Shown here piece after piece: positions 9,007 through 18,000 of a stretch of 64,000 nt of DNA; position 1 is the stretch's first letter, and each line of letters opens with the position of its first letter. The notes beneath the pieces were generated by a model that saw nothing but the letters and a program-made list of their open reading frames with translations, searched no databases and was not told the origin of the DNA. The position numbers were made by a program, and so were the translations under genes. The stretch comes from Streptomyces sp. SID486 (lineage in GTDB: Bacteria > Actinomycetota > Actinomycetes > Streptomycetales > Streptomycetaceae). The stretch lies in assembly GCF_009865385.1 (NCBI RefSeq), contig NZ_WWJT01000317.1, forward strand, positions 30,256 to 94,255. The letters are read 5' to 3'.

Positions 9007-10452
9007 TTACTGGTGCTTGTAGTGCTTGATCGAGCTGTCCTTGGCCGCCTCGTCGGCGAAGCCCTGGATCTTCTTGATGGCCTCGGCCGGGGCGAGCCGG
9101 CCCGCCATCATCTCGCCGAGACCGGCGACGCCGATCTTCTCCTTCTGCAGCTGCACGTACCAGTCCTGGAGCCGCGGGTTCACCACGTTGGACCCGGCCA
9201 GCTTCAGCGCCGCCACGCCCGACTTCAGGCCCGGCGTGAGGGCGATGCCGGAGGTGCCGCCGTTGTACGCGGTCAGCGACTTGACCTTGGCGGTGAAGTT
9301 CTTCGAGGACGCCTCGGAGAGCATGATGCGCAGCTGCTCCATCCCGCCCTCGGTGTTCGCGGCCTTCGCCGGGACGACGAACGGCTCACCGCCGCTGGCC
9401 CAGATCGTGCCGAACGGCAGCTTGTCGCTGCCGTCGAGCCCGGTGGGGGCGGAGACGGCCAGGTCGAAGTCCTTCGGGATGACGTTGGCGGACTCGTTCT
9501 CCACCCAGGAGCCGTTCGGGATGAACAGCGCCTTGCCCTTAGCCCAGGCCGTCTGCGACTGGATGTGGTCCAGCCCCGGGGTGCCCTGGAGGATGTAGCC
9601 CTTCTTGTACAGCTCGTAGTACGCCTCGAAGCACGCCTTGACGGCAGGGTGCTTCCAGGCGTTCGGCTCCAGGTTGTCGATGGCGTCGAGCACCTCCCGG
9701 CCGCCGACCTTGCCGATCATCGGGTAGAGCGAGAAGGGGACGTAGTACGGGTACTTGCCGGCGTACGTCCAGCCCGCGATGCCCTGCTTCTTGGCCTTGG
9801 CGCAGACCTGGAGCATCTCGTCCCAGGTCTTCGGGTACTCCGCGTCGAGCGAGTCCAGGGCCTTCTGCGAGTACCAGACGCCGTACACCGTGTAGGCGTA
9901 GTAGAGGATCCAGACCGGATCGCCGTCGAACTGGCCCATCTCCACGATGCCGGGACGCAGGGTGTCGCGGACCTTCTTGGCCGGGTCGTCGTACGACGGC
10001 GCGTCCAGCAGGGGGGTGAGGTCGGCCAGCTGGTTCTTGCCGACGAGCACCCCCATGTCCATCTGTTCGGCACCCGAGTTGTCGATGAGGTCGGGCGGGT
10101 TGCCCTGGTTGAAGCGGGGCTGGAGGGTGGACTGGATCTTCTGGGTGGCGGAGAACTTCACCGTGGCCTTGGGGAAGGCGTTCTGGTAGATCTTCACGGC
10201 GTCCTCGGCGTACTCCTTGCCGAAGCCGCCGTCGAAGAGGACGAACTCCATCTTGGCCGTGTCGTTGACGCCGAGCGGGTTCTTGGCCGACTTCTTCCCC
10301 GTCTTCGCCTTCTCCTGACCGTCGCCGCCGCTGCTGGCGCACGCGGACAGCAGGCCCATCGCCGGGGTGGCGACCAGACCGAGTGCCGCGGACCGCTTGA
10401 TCAGATCACGCCGGCCGACGCCTTCGGCACCGTGGTTCGAGGTGGATCCCAT
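9007..10452 (-). CDS. ngcE: Sugar-binding lipoprotein (NgcE-like), probably Tat-exported
   Basis: Extracellular solute-binding protein family 1, 481 aa. The N terminus holds a twin-arginine motif RRDLIKR followed by a hydrophobic stretch and lipobox LSAC with C38, so it is predicted to be a Tat-dependent lipoprotein. ATG 10452 has GAGGA 7 nt upstream; a longer open frame to 10737 has no such support and runs through the promoter. In S. coelicolor the equivalent protein binds N,N'-diacetylchitobiose with low affinity. The promoter region holds a 13/16 match to the DasR operator (10556-10571), which fits control by amino-sugar supply. It is the first gene of ngcEFG and diverges from a GH92 gene. 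Confidence 0.88.
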   Translation of the reverse strand: MGSTSNHGAEGVGRRDLIKRSAALGLVATPAMGLLSACASSGGDGQEKAKTGKKSAKNPLGVNDTAKMEFVLFDGGFGKEYAEDAVKIYQNAFPKATVKFSATQKIQSTLQPRFNQGNPPDLIDNSGAEQMDMGVLVGKNQLADLTPLLDAPSYDDPAKKVRDTLRPGIVEMGQFDGDPVWILYYAYTVYGVWYSQKALDSLDAEYPKTWDEMLQVCAKAKKQGIAGWTYAGKYPYYVPFSLYPMIGKVGGREVLDAIDNLEPNAWKHPAVKACFEAYYELYKKGYILQGTPGLDHIQSQTAWAKGKALFIPNGSWVENESANVIPKDFDLAVSAPTGLDGSDKLPFGTIWASGGEPFVVPAKAANTEGGMEQLRIMLSEASSKNFTAKVKSLTAYNGGTSGIALTPGLKSGVAALKLAGSNVVNPRLQDWYVQLQKEKIGVAGLGEMMAGRLAPAEAIKKIQGFADEAAKDSSIKHYKHQ

Positions 10453-10555
10453 GCTCAAGTCCTCGCCCTCTCCAGGACTCAGGCGGTGAACCGGATCCTC
10501 CCCGGCACCGCTGTCGGGTAGTGCTGGGCCGTGCAGGGTCGTGCTGGAAGTGCCG

Positions 10556-10571
10556 ACAGGTATAGTCCACT
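10556..10571. promoter_or_regulatory. Candidate DasR-responsive element (dre)
   Basis: ACAGGTATAGTCCACT matches 13 of 16 positions of the dre pattern ACTGGTCTAGACCACT. It lies about 104 nt upstream of the ngcE start and overlaps a TATACC -10 box. DasR is the GlcNAc-responsive GntR regulator of chitin and amino-sugar genes, so the site fits the proposed substrate. Confidence 0.65.
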
Positions 10572-10762
10572 TTCCGGCGCCTGAGCAAGATCGAATGCAT
10601 GGTTCGGGATGGGTCTTTTCCGAGTTGAGACCTCGCGGAAATATGGAGGCCCCGAGAACAGGCCGACGGAAGAATTCGCGACATAACTCCCTGAATGCCA
10701 TACCCAACACCCTTGACATCACGGGCCACTTGACCACCTACTGGTTCCTGCGCCCAGTATTT

Positions 10763-10774
10763 GACAACGTTGTC
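10763..10774. promoter_or_regulatory. Perfect 12-bp dyad GACAACGTTGTC before the GH92 gene
   Basis: An exact 12-nt palindrome 31 nt upstream of the GH92 start, overlapping a TTGACA -35-like box (10761-10766). The form is typical of LacI-family operators. Near-identical dyads occur twice upstream of the second GH92 gene (32485 and 32530). Confidence 0.6.
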
Positions 10775-10804
10775 CGCAGGTGGCGCAGGAGGGGAAATCC
10801 GTAG

Positions 10805-13800
10805 ATGCAGCGGAGAACTCGGCACAGATGGGGTACGGCGGCCGTCCTCACGGCCGCCTTTGTCATGGCCGTCGGCGCGCAGGGCGCCGCGGTCGCCCTG
10901 CCGGCCAGGGCTCCGGCGGCCGACCGGGAGTTCGCATCCTCGTTCGAGGCGGGCGAGCCGGCGCCGGACTGGCTCAACACCGTGGACACCGGCCCGGACG
11001 GCGGCAAGCGCGCCTCGGGCGTCGACGGCGGCTACAGCACCGGCATCCCGGGCAACGTCACCGACCATGTCACCGAAGTCCGGGCGAGCGCGGAGAACCC
11101 GGGCGCGGGCGAGGTCAAGGAGAACCTGGTCGACGGCGAGCCGGGGACCAAGTGGCTGGCGTTCGCGACCACCGGCTGGGTGGAGTTCGACCTGGACAAG
11201 CCCGTCAGGATAGCGACGTACGCGCTCACCTCGGCCAACGACTTCGACGCGCGCGACCCCAGGGCCTGGACCCTGGAGGGCTCCGCCGACGGCAAGGACT
11301 GGAAGCCGGTCGACAGCCGGTCGGGCGAGAACTTCTCCGAGCGCTTCCAGACGAAGGCGTACGACCTCACCGAACCGGTGGAGTACCAGCACTTCCGGCT
11401 GGAGGTGACGGAGAACAACGGCGCCCCGGACATCCTGCAACTCGCCGACGTGCAGTTCTCCACCGGGGGCGGCGGCGGACCGGTGCCGCAGGACATGCTG
11501 ACCCTCGTCGACAAGGGCCCGAGCGGCTCCCCGACCGCCAAGTCGGGCGCCGGGTTCACCGGGAGGCGTGCGCTGCGCTACGCCGGCCGGCACACGGCGG
11601 ACGGCCGCGCGTACTCGTTCAACAAGGTCTTCGACGTGAACGTGCGGGTCGGCCGCGACACCGCGCTGTCGTACCGCGTCTTCCCGTCGATGGCGGACGG
11701 CGACCGCGACTACGACGCGACGTACGTCTCCGTCGACCTGGCCTTCACCGACGGCACCTACCTGAGCGGCCTGGGCGCCGTCGACCAGCACGGCTTCCCG
11801 CTGTCCCCGCGCGGGCAGGGCGACTCGAAGGCCCTGTACGTCAACCAGTGGAACAACGTGGCGGCGCGCATCGGCTCGGTGGCGGCGGGCCGGACCGTCG
11901 ACCGGATCCTGGTGGCCTACGACTCCCCCGACGGCCCCGCGAAGTTCCGCGGCTGGCTCGACGACGTCTCGCTCCGGCCGCTGGCGCCGGAGAAGCCGAA
12001 GGCGCACCTGGCGGACTACGCGCTGACCACCCGCGGCACCAACTCCAGCGGCAGCTTCTCGCGCGGCAACGACTTCCCGGCGACGGCCCTGCCGCACGGC
12101 TTCAACTTCTGGACGCCGGTGACCAACGCGTCCTCGCTGAGCTGGCTGTACGAGTACGCACGTGCGAACAACGCCGACAACCTGCCGACGATCCAGGCGT
12201 TCAGCGCGAGCCACGAGCCGAGCCCGTGGATGGGCGACCGGCAGACGTTCCAGGTGATGCCGTCGGCCGCGTCCGGTACCCCGGACACCGCCCGTGCGGC
12301 CCGGGAGATGCCCTTCCGGCACGAGAACGAGACCGCGCGGCCGTACTACTACGGGGTGCGGTTCGAGAACGGCCTCAAGGCGGAGATGACGCCGACCGAT
12401 CACGCGGCGGTGCTGCGCTTCACGTACCCCGGCGACGACGCGAGCGTGCTGTTCGACAACGTCACCGAGCAGGCCGGCCTGACCCTGGACAAGGAGCACG
12501 GGACCGTCACCGGCTACTCGGACGTGAAGTCGGGCCTGTCCACGGGCGCCACCCGGCTGTTCGTGTACGGCGAGTTCGACAAGCCGGTCACGGACGGTAC
12601 GGCGAGCGGGGTGAAGGGCTATCTGCGGTTCGCCGCGGGCGCCGACCGCACGGTCACCCTGCGCCTCGCGACCTCGCTCATCGGCGTCGACCAGGCGAAG
12701 GACAACCTGCGCCAGGAGGTCGGCGGTGCCTCCTTCGACACCGTCGAGGCGCGTGCCCTGCGCGCCTGGGACAGGCTGCTGGGCAAGGTCGAGGTGGAGG
12801 GCGCGACCACCGACCAGCTGACCACGCTCTACTCCGGCCTCTACCGGCTGTACCTCTACCCGAACTCCGGCTTCGAGAAGGTCGGCGGCCGGGACCGGTA
12901 CGCCTCGCCGTTCTCCGCCATGCCGGGCCCGGACACCCCGACCCACACCGGCGCGAAGATCGTCGACGGCAAGGTGTACGTCAACAACGGCTTCTGGGAC
13001 ACCTACCGGACCACATGGCCGGCGTACTCGCTGCTGACCCCGTCCCAGGCGGGCGAGATGGTCGACGGGTTCGTGCAGCAGTACAAGGACGGCGGCTGGA
13101 CCTCCCGCTGGTCCTCCCCCGGATACGCCGACCTGATGACCGGCACGTCCTCGGACGTGGCGTTCGCCGACGCCTACGTGAAGGGCGTGAAGTTCGACGC
13201 GAAGGCGGCGTACGACGCGGCCGTGAAGAACGCCACCGTCGTCCCGCCCTCCTCGGGCGTGGGCCGCAAGGGCATGAGCACCTCGCCGTTCCTCGGGTAC
13301 ACCTCCACCGACACGGGCGAGGGCCTGTCGTGGGCGATGGAGGGATACGTCAACGACTACGGCATCGCCAGGATGGGCGAGGCGCTCTACCGCAAGACGG
13401 GCGAGAAACGCTACAAGGAGGAGTCGGCGTACTTCCTCAACCGGGCGCGGGACTACGTGCGGCTGTTCGACGCCAAGGCCGGTTTCTTCCAGGGCCGGGA
13501 CGCCGAGGGTGACTGGCGCGTGGCGTCCACGCGGTACGACCCGCGCGTGTGGGGCTACGACTACACGGAGACCAACGGCTGGGGTTACGCCTTCACCGCC
13601 CCGCAGGACAGCCGGGGCCTGGCGAACCTGTACGGCGGCCGGCAGGGTCTCGCCGACAAGCTCGACGAGTACTTCGCCACCCCCGAGACGGCCTCCCCCG
13701 ACTACGTGGGCTCCTACGGCGGCGTCATCCACGAGATGACGGAGGCCCGGGACGTCCGGATGGGCATGTACGGCCACTCCAACCAGGTCGCGCACCACGT

Positions 13801-14605
13801 CATCTACATGTACGACGCGGCCGGCGAGCCCTGGAAGGCGCAGGCACATGTCCGGGAGGCGCTCTCCCGGCTCTACACGGGCAGCGAGATCGGGCAGGGC
13901 TACCACGGCGACGAGGACAACGGCGAGCAGTCGGCCTGGTACCTCTTCTCCGCGCTCGGCTTCTACCCGCTGGTCATGGGCAGCGGTGAGTACTCCATCG
14001 GCTCCCCGCTGTTCAAGAAGGTGACCGTGCACCTGGAGAACGGCCGGGACCTGGTGGTGCGGGCGCCGCACAACAGCGCGAAGAACGTCTATGTCCAGGG
14101 CGTGATGCTCGACGGACGCCCGTGGACGTCGACCTCGCTGCCGCACTCACTGCTGTCCAAGGGCGGGGTGCTGGACTTCTTCATGGGCTCCAGGCCGTCG
14201 GCGTGGGGCACGGGCCCGGACGCGGCACCGGTCTCCGTCACCCAGGACGACCGGGTGCCGACACCCCGCGCGGACGTCCTGAAGGGTGAGGGCGCGCTCT
14301 TCGACGACACCTCGGCGACGAGCGCGACGCTCACCTCGGCCGGCCTGCCGGCCCCGGACGGCGTGCGGCCGGTCCAGTACACCCTGACGTCGGGCGCCGA
14401 CCACACCAGGGCACCGACCGGCTGGACCCTCCAGGGCTCCGCCGACGGCACGACCTGGCACACCCTGGACCGCCGCTCCGGTGAGACGTTCGCCTGGGAC
14501 CGCCAGACCCGGGCCTTCACCGTCGCCGCCCCGGGAACGTACGCGAAGTACCGGCTGCTCCTGGACGGCGAGTCGACCCTGGCGGAGGTGGAACTGCTGG
14601 CCTGA
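10805..14605 (+). CDS. Secreted GH92 alpha-1,2-mannosidase with F5/8-type modules
   Basis: Predicted exo-alpha-mannosidase of glycoside hydrolase family 92, acting outside the cell on mannan or N-glycans. The 1266-aa product has a signal peptide (about 1-33, basic start then AVGAQGAAVALPARA). An F5/8 type C (CBM32-like) module follows at about 95-215, then the GH92 N-domain and the (alpha/alpha)6 catalytic domain. The latter contains WDTYRTTWP, YGHSNQVAHH and GDEDNGEQSAWY, the family hallmark. A second, shorter F5/8-like module ends the protein (SADGTTWHTLDRRSGE repeats the wording of the first). ATG 10805 is preceded by GGAGGGG about 10 nt upstream. It is monocistronic, with a hairpin 20 nt after the stop. 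It pairs functionally with the second GH92 at 29063-32332, which shares its operator-like dyad. Confidence 0.93.
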   Translation: MQRRTRHRWGTAAVLTAAFVMAVGAQGAAVALPARAPAADREFASSFEAGEPAPDWLNTVDTGPDGGKRASGVDGGYSTGIPGNVTDHVTEVRASAENPGAGEVKENLVDGEPGTKWLAFATTGWVEFDLDKPVRIATYALTSANDFDARDPRAWTLEGSADGKDWKPVDSRSGENFSERFQTKAYDLTEPVEYQHFRLEVTENNGAPDILQLADVQFSTGGGGGPVPQDMLTLVDKGPSGSPTAKSGAGFTGRRALRYAGRHTADGRAYSFNKVFDVNVRVGRDTALSYRVFPSMADGDRDYDATYVSVDLAFTDGTYLSGLGAVDQHGFPLSPRGQGDSKALYVNQWNNVAARIGSVAAGRTVDRILVAYDSPDGPAKFRGWLDDVSLRPLAPEKPKAHLADYALTTRGTNSSGSFSRGNDFPATALPHGFNFWTPVTNASSLSWLYEYARANNADNLPTIQAFSASHEPSPWMGDRQTFQVMPSAASGTPDTARAAREMPFRHENETARPYYYGVRFENGLKAEMTPTDHAAVLRFTYPGDDASVLFDNVTEQAGLTLDKEHGTVTGYSDVKSGLSTGATRLFVYGEFDKPVTDGTASGVKGYLRFAAGADRTVTLRLATSLIGVDQAKDNLRQEVGGASFDTVEARALRAWDRLLGKVEVEGATTDQLTTLYSGLYRLYLYPNSGFEKVGGRDRYASPFSAMPGPDTPTHTGAKIVDGKVYVNNGFWDTYRTTWPAYSLLTPSQAGEMVDGFVQQYKDGGWTSRWSSPGYADLMTGTSSDVAFADAYVKGVKFDAKAAYDAAVKNATVVPPSSGVGRKGMSTSPFLGYTSTDTGEGLSWAMEGYVNDYGIARMGEALYRKTGEKRYKEESAYFLNRARDYVRLFDAKAGFFQGRDAEGDWRVASTRYDPRVWGYDYTETNGWGYAFTAPQDSRGLANLYGGRQGLADKLDEYFATPETASPDYVGSYGGVIHEMTEARDVRMGMYGHSNQVAHHVIYMYDAAGEPWKAQAHVREALSRLYTGSEIGQGYHGDEDNGEQSAWYLFSALGFYPLVMGSGEYSIGSPLFKKVTVHLENGRDLVVRAPHNSAKNVYVQGVMLDGRPWTSTSLPHSLLSKGGVLDFFMGSRPSAWGTGPDAAPVSVTQDDRVPTPRADVLKGEGALFDDTSATSATLTSAGLPAPDGVRPVQYTLTSGADHTRAPTGWTLQGSADGTTWHTLDRRSGETFAWDRQTRAFTVAAPGTYAKYRLLLDGESTLAEVELLA

Positions 14606-15034
14606 CGGGACGGTACGGAGGCGGCCCGCACCCGGACGTCGGGTGCGGCCGGGCGATTCCGCCCTGCTGGATGTGGTCCGGCAGGGCGGAAAGCCACGAC
14701 GGGGCTGATCCGGGTGGAGGCCCTGCGGGGGCCGGTGAGTGGCCGGCGTCTCTGACGGAGTGCAGGAGCGGCTTGGCCCGTCCGGCTGGGATCTCTTTCA
14801 GTGTCCAAGTCGGTCAGGGCGTCACCGCTGAACGTGATCCCCATCCAGAGTCACAGCCCGTGTGTTTCTTGTCACTGGTTGCTCTGACTCCCTTTGGTCT
14901 CCCTGACGCGCGATGTCCGTTTTTCACTGCCTAGACCTGCGCTTGGCCCCCCGTTTACGGTCATGTGCACAAACGGTAAAGGGTCGGTTACAGCGGGGAC
15001 AGGGCCTGGGGAGGCCCTGGGGGGAGGGTGTGTC
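14606..15034. other. Intergenic region before the LamG gene
   Basis: No gene supported in 429 nt. After two hairpins (14626-14648 and 14657-14691) base composition drops to moderately low GC, unlike the flanks. CCGTTT (14951-14956) and AAACGG (14971-14976) form an inverted repeat that could be an operator. AGGGCCT-GGGG-AGGCCCT (15001-15018) is a perfect hairpin just before the LamG ribosome site. Confidence 0.5.
14626..14691 (+). terminator. Two hairpins after the GH92 gene
   Basis: CCGCACCCG/CGGGTGCGG (14626-14634 with 14640-14648) is followed by an 11-bp stem (14657-14667 with 14681-14691). Both are perfect and start 20 nt past the stop. Confidence 0.75.
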
Positions 15035-18000
15035 ATGCCTGTGGGTAGACGATGGGGCGTCACTACAGCGGTGGTGTGCGCCGCAGTGACGCTGGGCCTT
15101 CTCCCACCATCCGACGCGCTGGCAGCCGACAGCACCGAAGCGGCCGTCCCGGCGTCGCAGGTCGCAGGTACGGACGCCGCCGGCACCGCCTCCGCAGCCA
15201 CAGAGGCGGAAGCAGTAGCCCGGGCCAAGCAACTGGGCCGGTCCGTCGAGGTCGCCTCCCTGAGAGCGGAGAGCAGCGAGGTCTTCGCTACTCCCGACGG
15301 CAAGTTGGAGGCACGCGAGCATCTGCGCCCCGTCCGGGTGCGTGTCGACGGGATGTGGAAAGCCATCGACACCGACCTGGCCCCAGCAGGGAACGGGATG
15401 GTGGCACCGAAGGCCACGACCGTCGGCCTGGAATTCTCCGGAGGCGGCGACGGTCCGATGGTCAGAATGACGAAGGCGGGACGCGAACTGTCTCTCTCCT
15501 GGCCGGGGCAGCTGCCTGCCCCGCAGCTGCGGGACGACACCGCGACCTACGCAGACGTGCTCCCAGGAGTCGATCTGCGGTTGGGCGCACAGCAGGACGG
15601 CTTCACCCAGCTCCTCGTCGTGAAGTCGGCCGAGGCCGCTTCCAGCAAGGAACTGACGCAACTTCGCCTCAAGCTGGACGCGAGCGGCATGGAGGTGAAG
15701 GAAACCGGTGCCGGAGGTCTTCGGGCCGTAGACAACGGCGCGGGTGGCACGGTGTTCGAGGCGGCGCAGCCATTGATGTGGGACTCCAGCGCCGGCGCCT
15801 CGGCGCAGAAGACAGCGACTGCGCCACGTCAGGCTGCCTCGGAAGCGGTGGGCAGGGCCGGCGATGAGGGAGAGCCCGGCGCGGCGGAGTCGGGCAAGCT
15901 GGCGCCGGTCGGAGTGGAGGTCGCCGCCGGCCAGGACGAGCTGGTGCTGACGCCGGACACCGAGGTCTTGCACGGCAAGGACACGGTGTATCCGGTGTAC
16001 ATCGACCCGAAGTGGGACACCCCCAAGGCCACGGCCTGGACCGTGGCGTCGAAGTACTGGGCGTCATCCCCACAGTGGAAGTTCAACGGTGACCCGGACG
16101 CCGGCCTGGGCTACTGCGCCTGGTACTACTGCAAGCCCTACGACACCAAGCGCCTCTTCTACCAGATCCCGGTCTCGAAGTACGCCGGCAAGGACGTCCT
16201 GTCCGCCGAGTTCGTCGTGCGCAACACGTGGTCGGCGTCCTGCAACGCGCGAGGTGTGGAGCTGTGGCGGACCAAAGCGATTTCCTCCTCGACCACTTGG
16301 GACTCCCAGAACGCGTCCGGTTTCTGGATCGACCATCTGAGGACGACGCCGTTCGCCTACGGCTTCGAGGGGTGCGCGGCGAGGGACGCCGAGTTCGACG
16401 TGAAGTCGGCCGTGCAGCGGGCAGCGGACGCGAAGTGGTCGACCATGACGTTCGGTCTGCGCGCCGACGACGAATCCGACGCCTACGGCTGGAAACGGTT
16501 CTCCGACGACGCCTATCTGCGGGTGAAGTACAACCGTCCGCCGCAGCAGATCAGGGCGTCACAGCTGGAGATGGAATACGGCGGCTCGTGCAAGTCGCCG
16601 TCGGCTGCACCCAGGGTGCGCACCCTGGGCAAGATCTACGCGAACGACGTGACTGATCCTGATGGTGACAACATCGCTGTCCAGTTCCAGGCGAAGTGGG
16701 ACGCAGGAGACGGCAAGGGTCTGATCGCGCGTTGGAAGCCGGCGCTGACCACGTACAAGCGGTCCGGTGAGCGCTTCGTGGTGTCGTTGCCCTCGTCGAT
16801 TCCGCCTCAAAGATCGGTGAACTGGTACGTCCGTTCCTACGACGGCGCCCAGTACTCGCCTTGGTCGTACGCCGGGGGCGCGACCAGTTGCTACTTCGTC
16901 TACGACACCTCCGTGCCGGCAGCACCGACGATCACCTCAGGCGAGTATCCGCAGCCGGATGACAGCAATCCCGATGACCCATGGCTCGACGGTATGGGCA
17001 AGTACGGCACCTTCGAGTTCAAGGGTGCCAACAGCGACGTCGTGAAGTACTACTTCGGCATCAACGAAGATCCGTCGTCCAAGAACACCCTCACCACCTC
17101 AGGAGGGGCGGCGAGGATCGCGAGACTTCTTCCGGCCAAGCCGGGACTGAACCGCGTGACCGCCAAGGCGTTCGACGCAGCAGGAAACGCCAGCGAGATC
17201 CGCACCTACCAGTTCCGCGTCAAGGCAGGACAGCCTGAACGCGCGATGTGGCAACTGGACGACGATGCCGGCGTATCCAGCGCTTCGGGCACGGCACCGC
17301 AACGAACGGTGCGTCTGAACGGAGGCGCCACGCCGCAAGTCGCCGGTGCCAAGGGCACAGCAGTGTCGTTCGACGGCGTGGACGACTACGCCGTCAGCGA
17401 CATCCCCGTCATCGACACCTCAACGAGCTTCTCGGTCTCCACCTGGGTCAAGCTCGATACCCTCCCCGACCACGCGGCCGTCGCGCTCACCCAACCCGGC
17501 GACAATTCACCCGGGTTCGAGCTCTACTACTCCGCGGGCCTGGACCGATGGGTGTTCAGCCAGCACACCTCGGACACGCTCAACTCGGGCAGTGTCACGG
17601 TCAAGGCCTCCACCCCGGGAGGCGTGAAGGCCGGCGAATGGACCCACCTGGTGGGCACCTACAGCGCGGGCAGCGATGAACTGAAGCTGTACGTCGACAA
17701 TCAACTCGTGGGCACGACCGGTTACAGCACCCCCTGGGACGCGCGGCGCGGCCTGCAGTTCGGTGCGGCGAGCCTCAACGGCAAGAGGACGAACTACTTC
17801 CCCGGCGCGATCGACGAGGTGCAGATCTTCGACAAGCCCCTCACCGCGGCCGAGGTGACCCAGCTGTACGGCAAGTCGTCCTCCACCCTCGGCCGGCCCG
17901 CACGGGCCGTGTTCACGATGGACGAGCCGGACACCGCCACCGAGCTGACCGGCAGGGCCGAGGTCCCGGACGCCACCCTCATGAACGGGGCCAAGCCCGG

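Larger units (their letters stand above)
10453..10804. other. Divergent promoter region ngcE / GH92
   Basis: No gene seen in 352 nt. It holds a DasR-box-like site on the ngcE side and a perfect GACAACGTTGTC dyad on the GH92 side. On the minus strand TTGCTC - 18 nt - TATACC is a plausible ngcE promoter whose -10 lies inside the DasR-like box. The middle is noticeably less GC-rich than its surroundings. Confidence 0.6.

Noticed and set aside
10406..14146. 1246-codon open frame on the minus strand opposite the GH92 gene
   Set aside because: Arg/Val/Gly-rich shadow with no motifs; the plus-strand GH92 reading is unambiguous.
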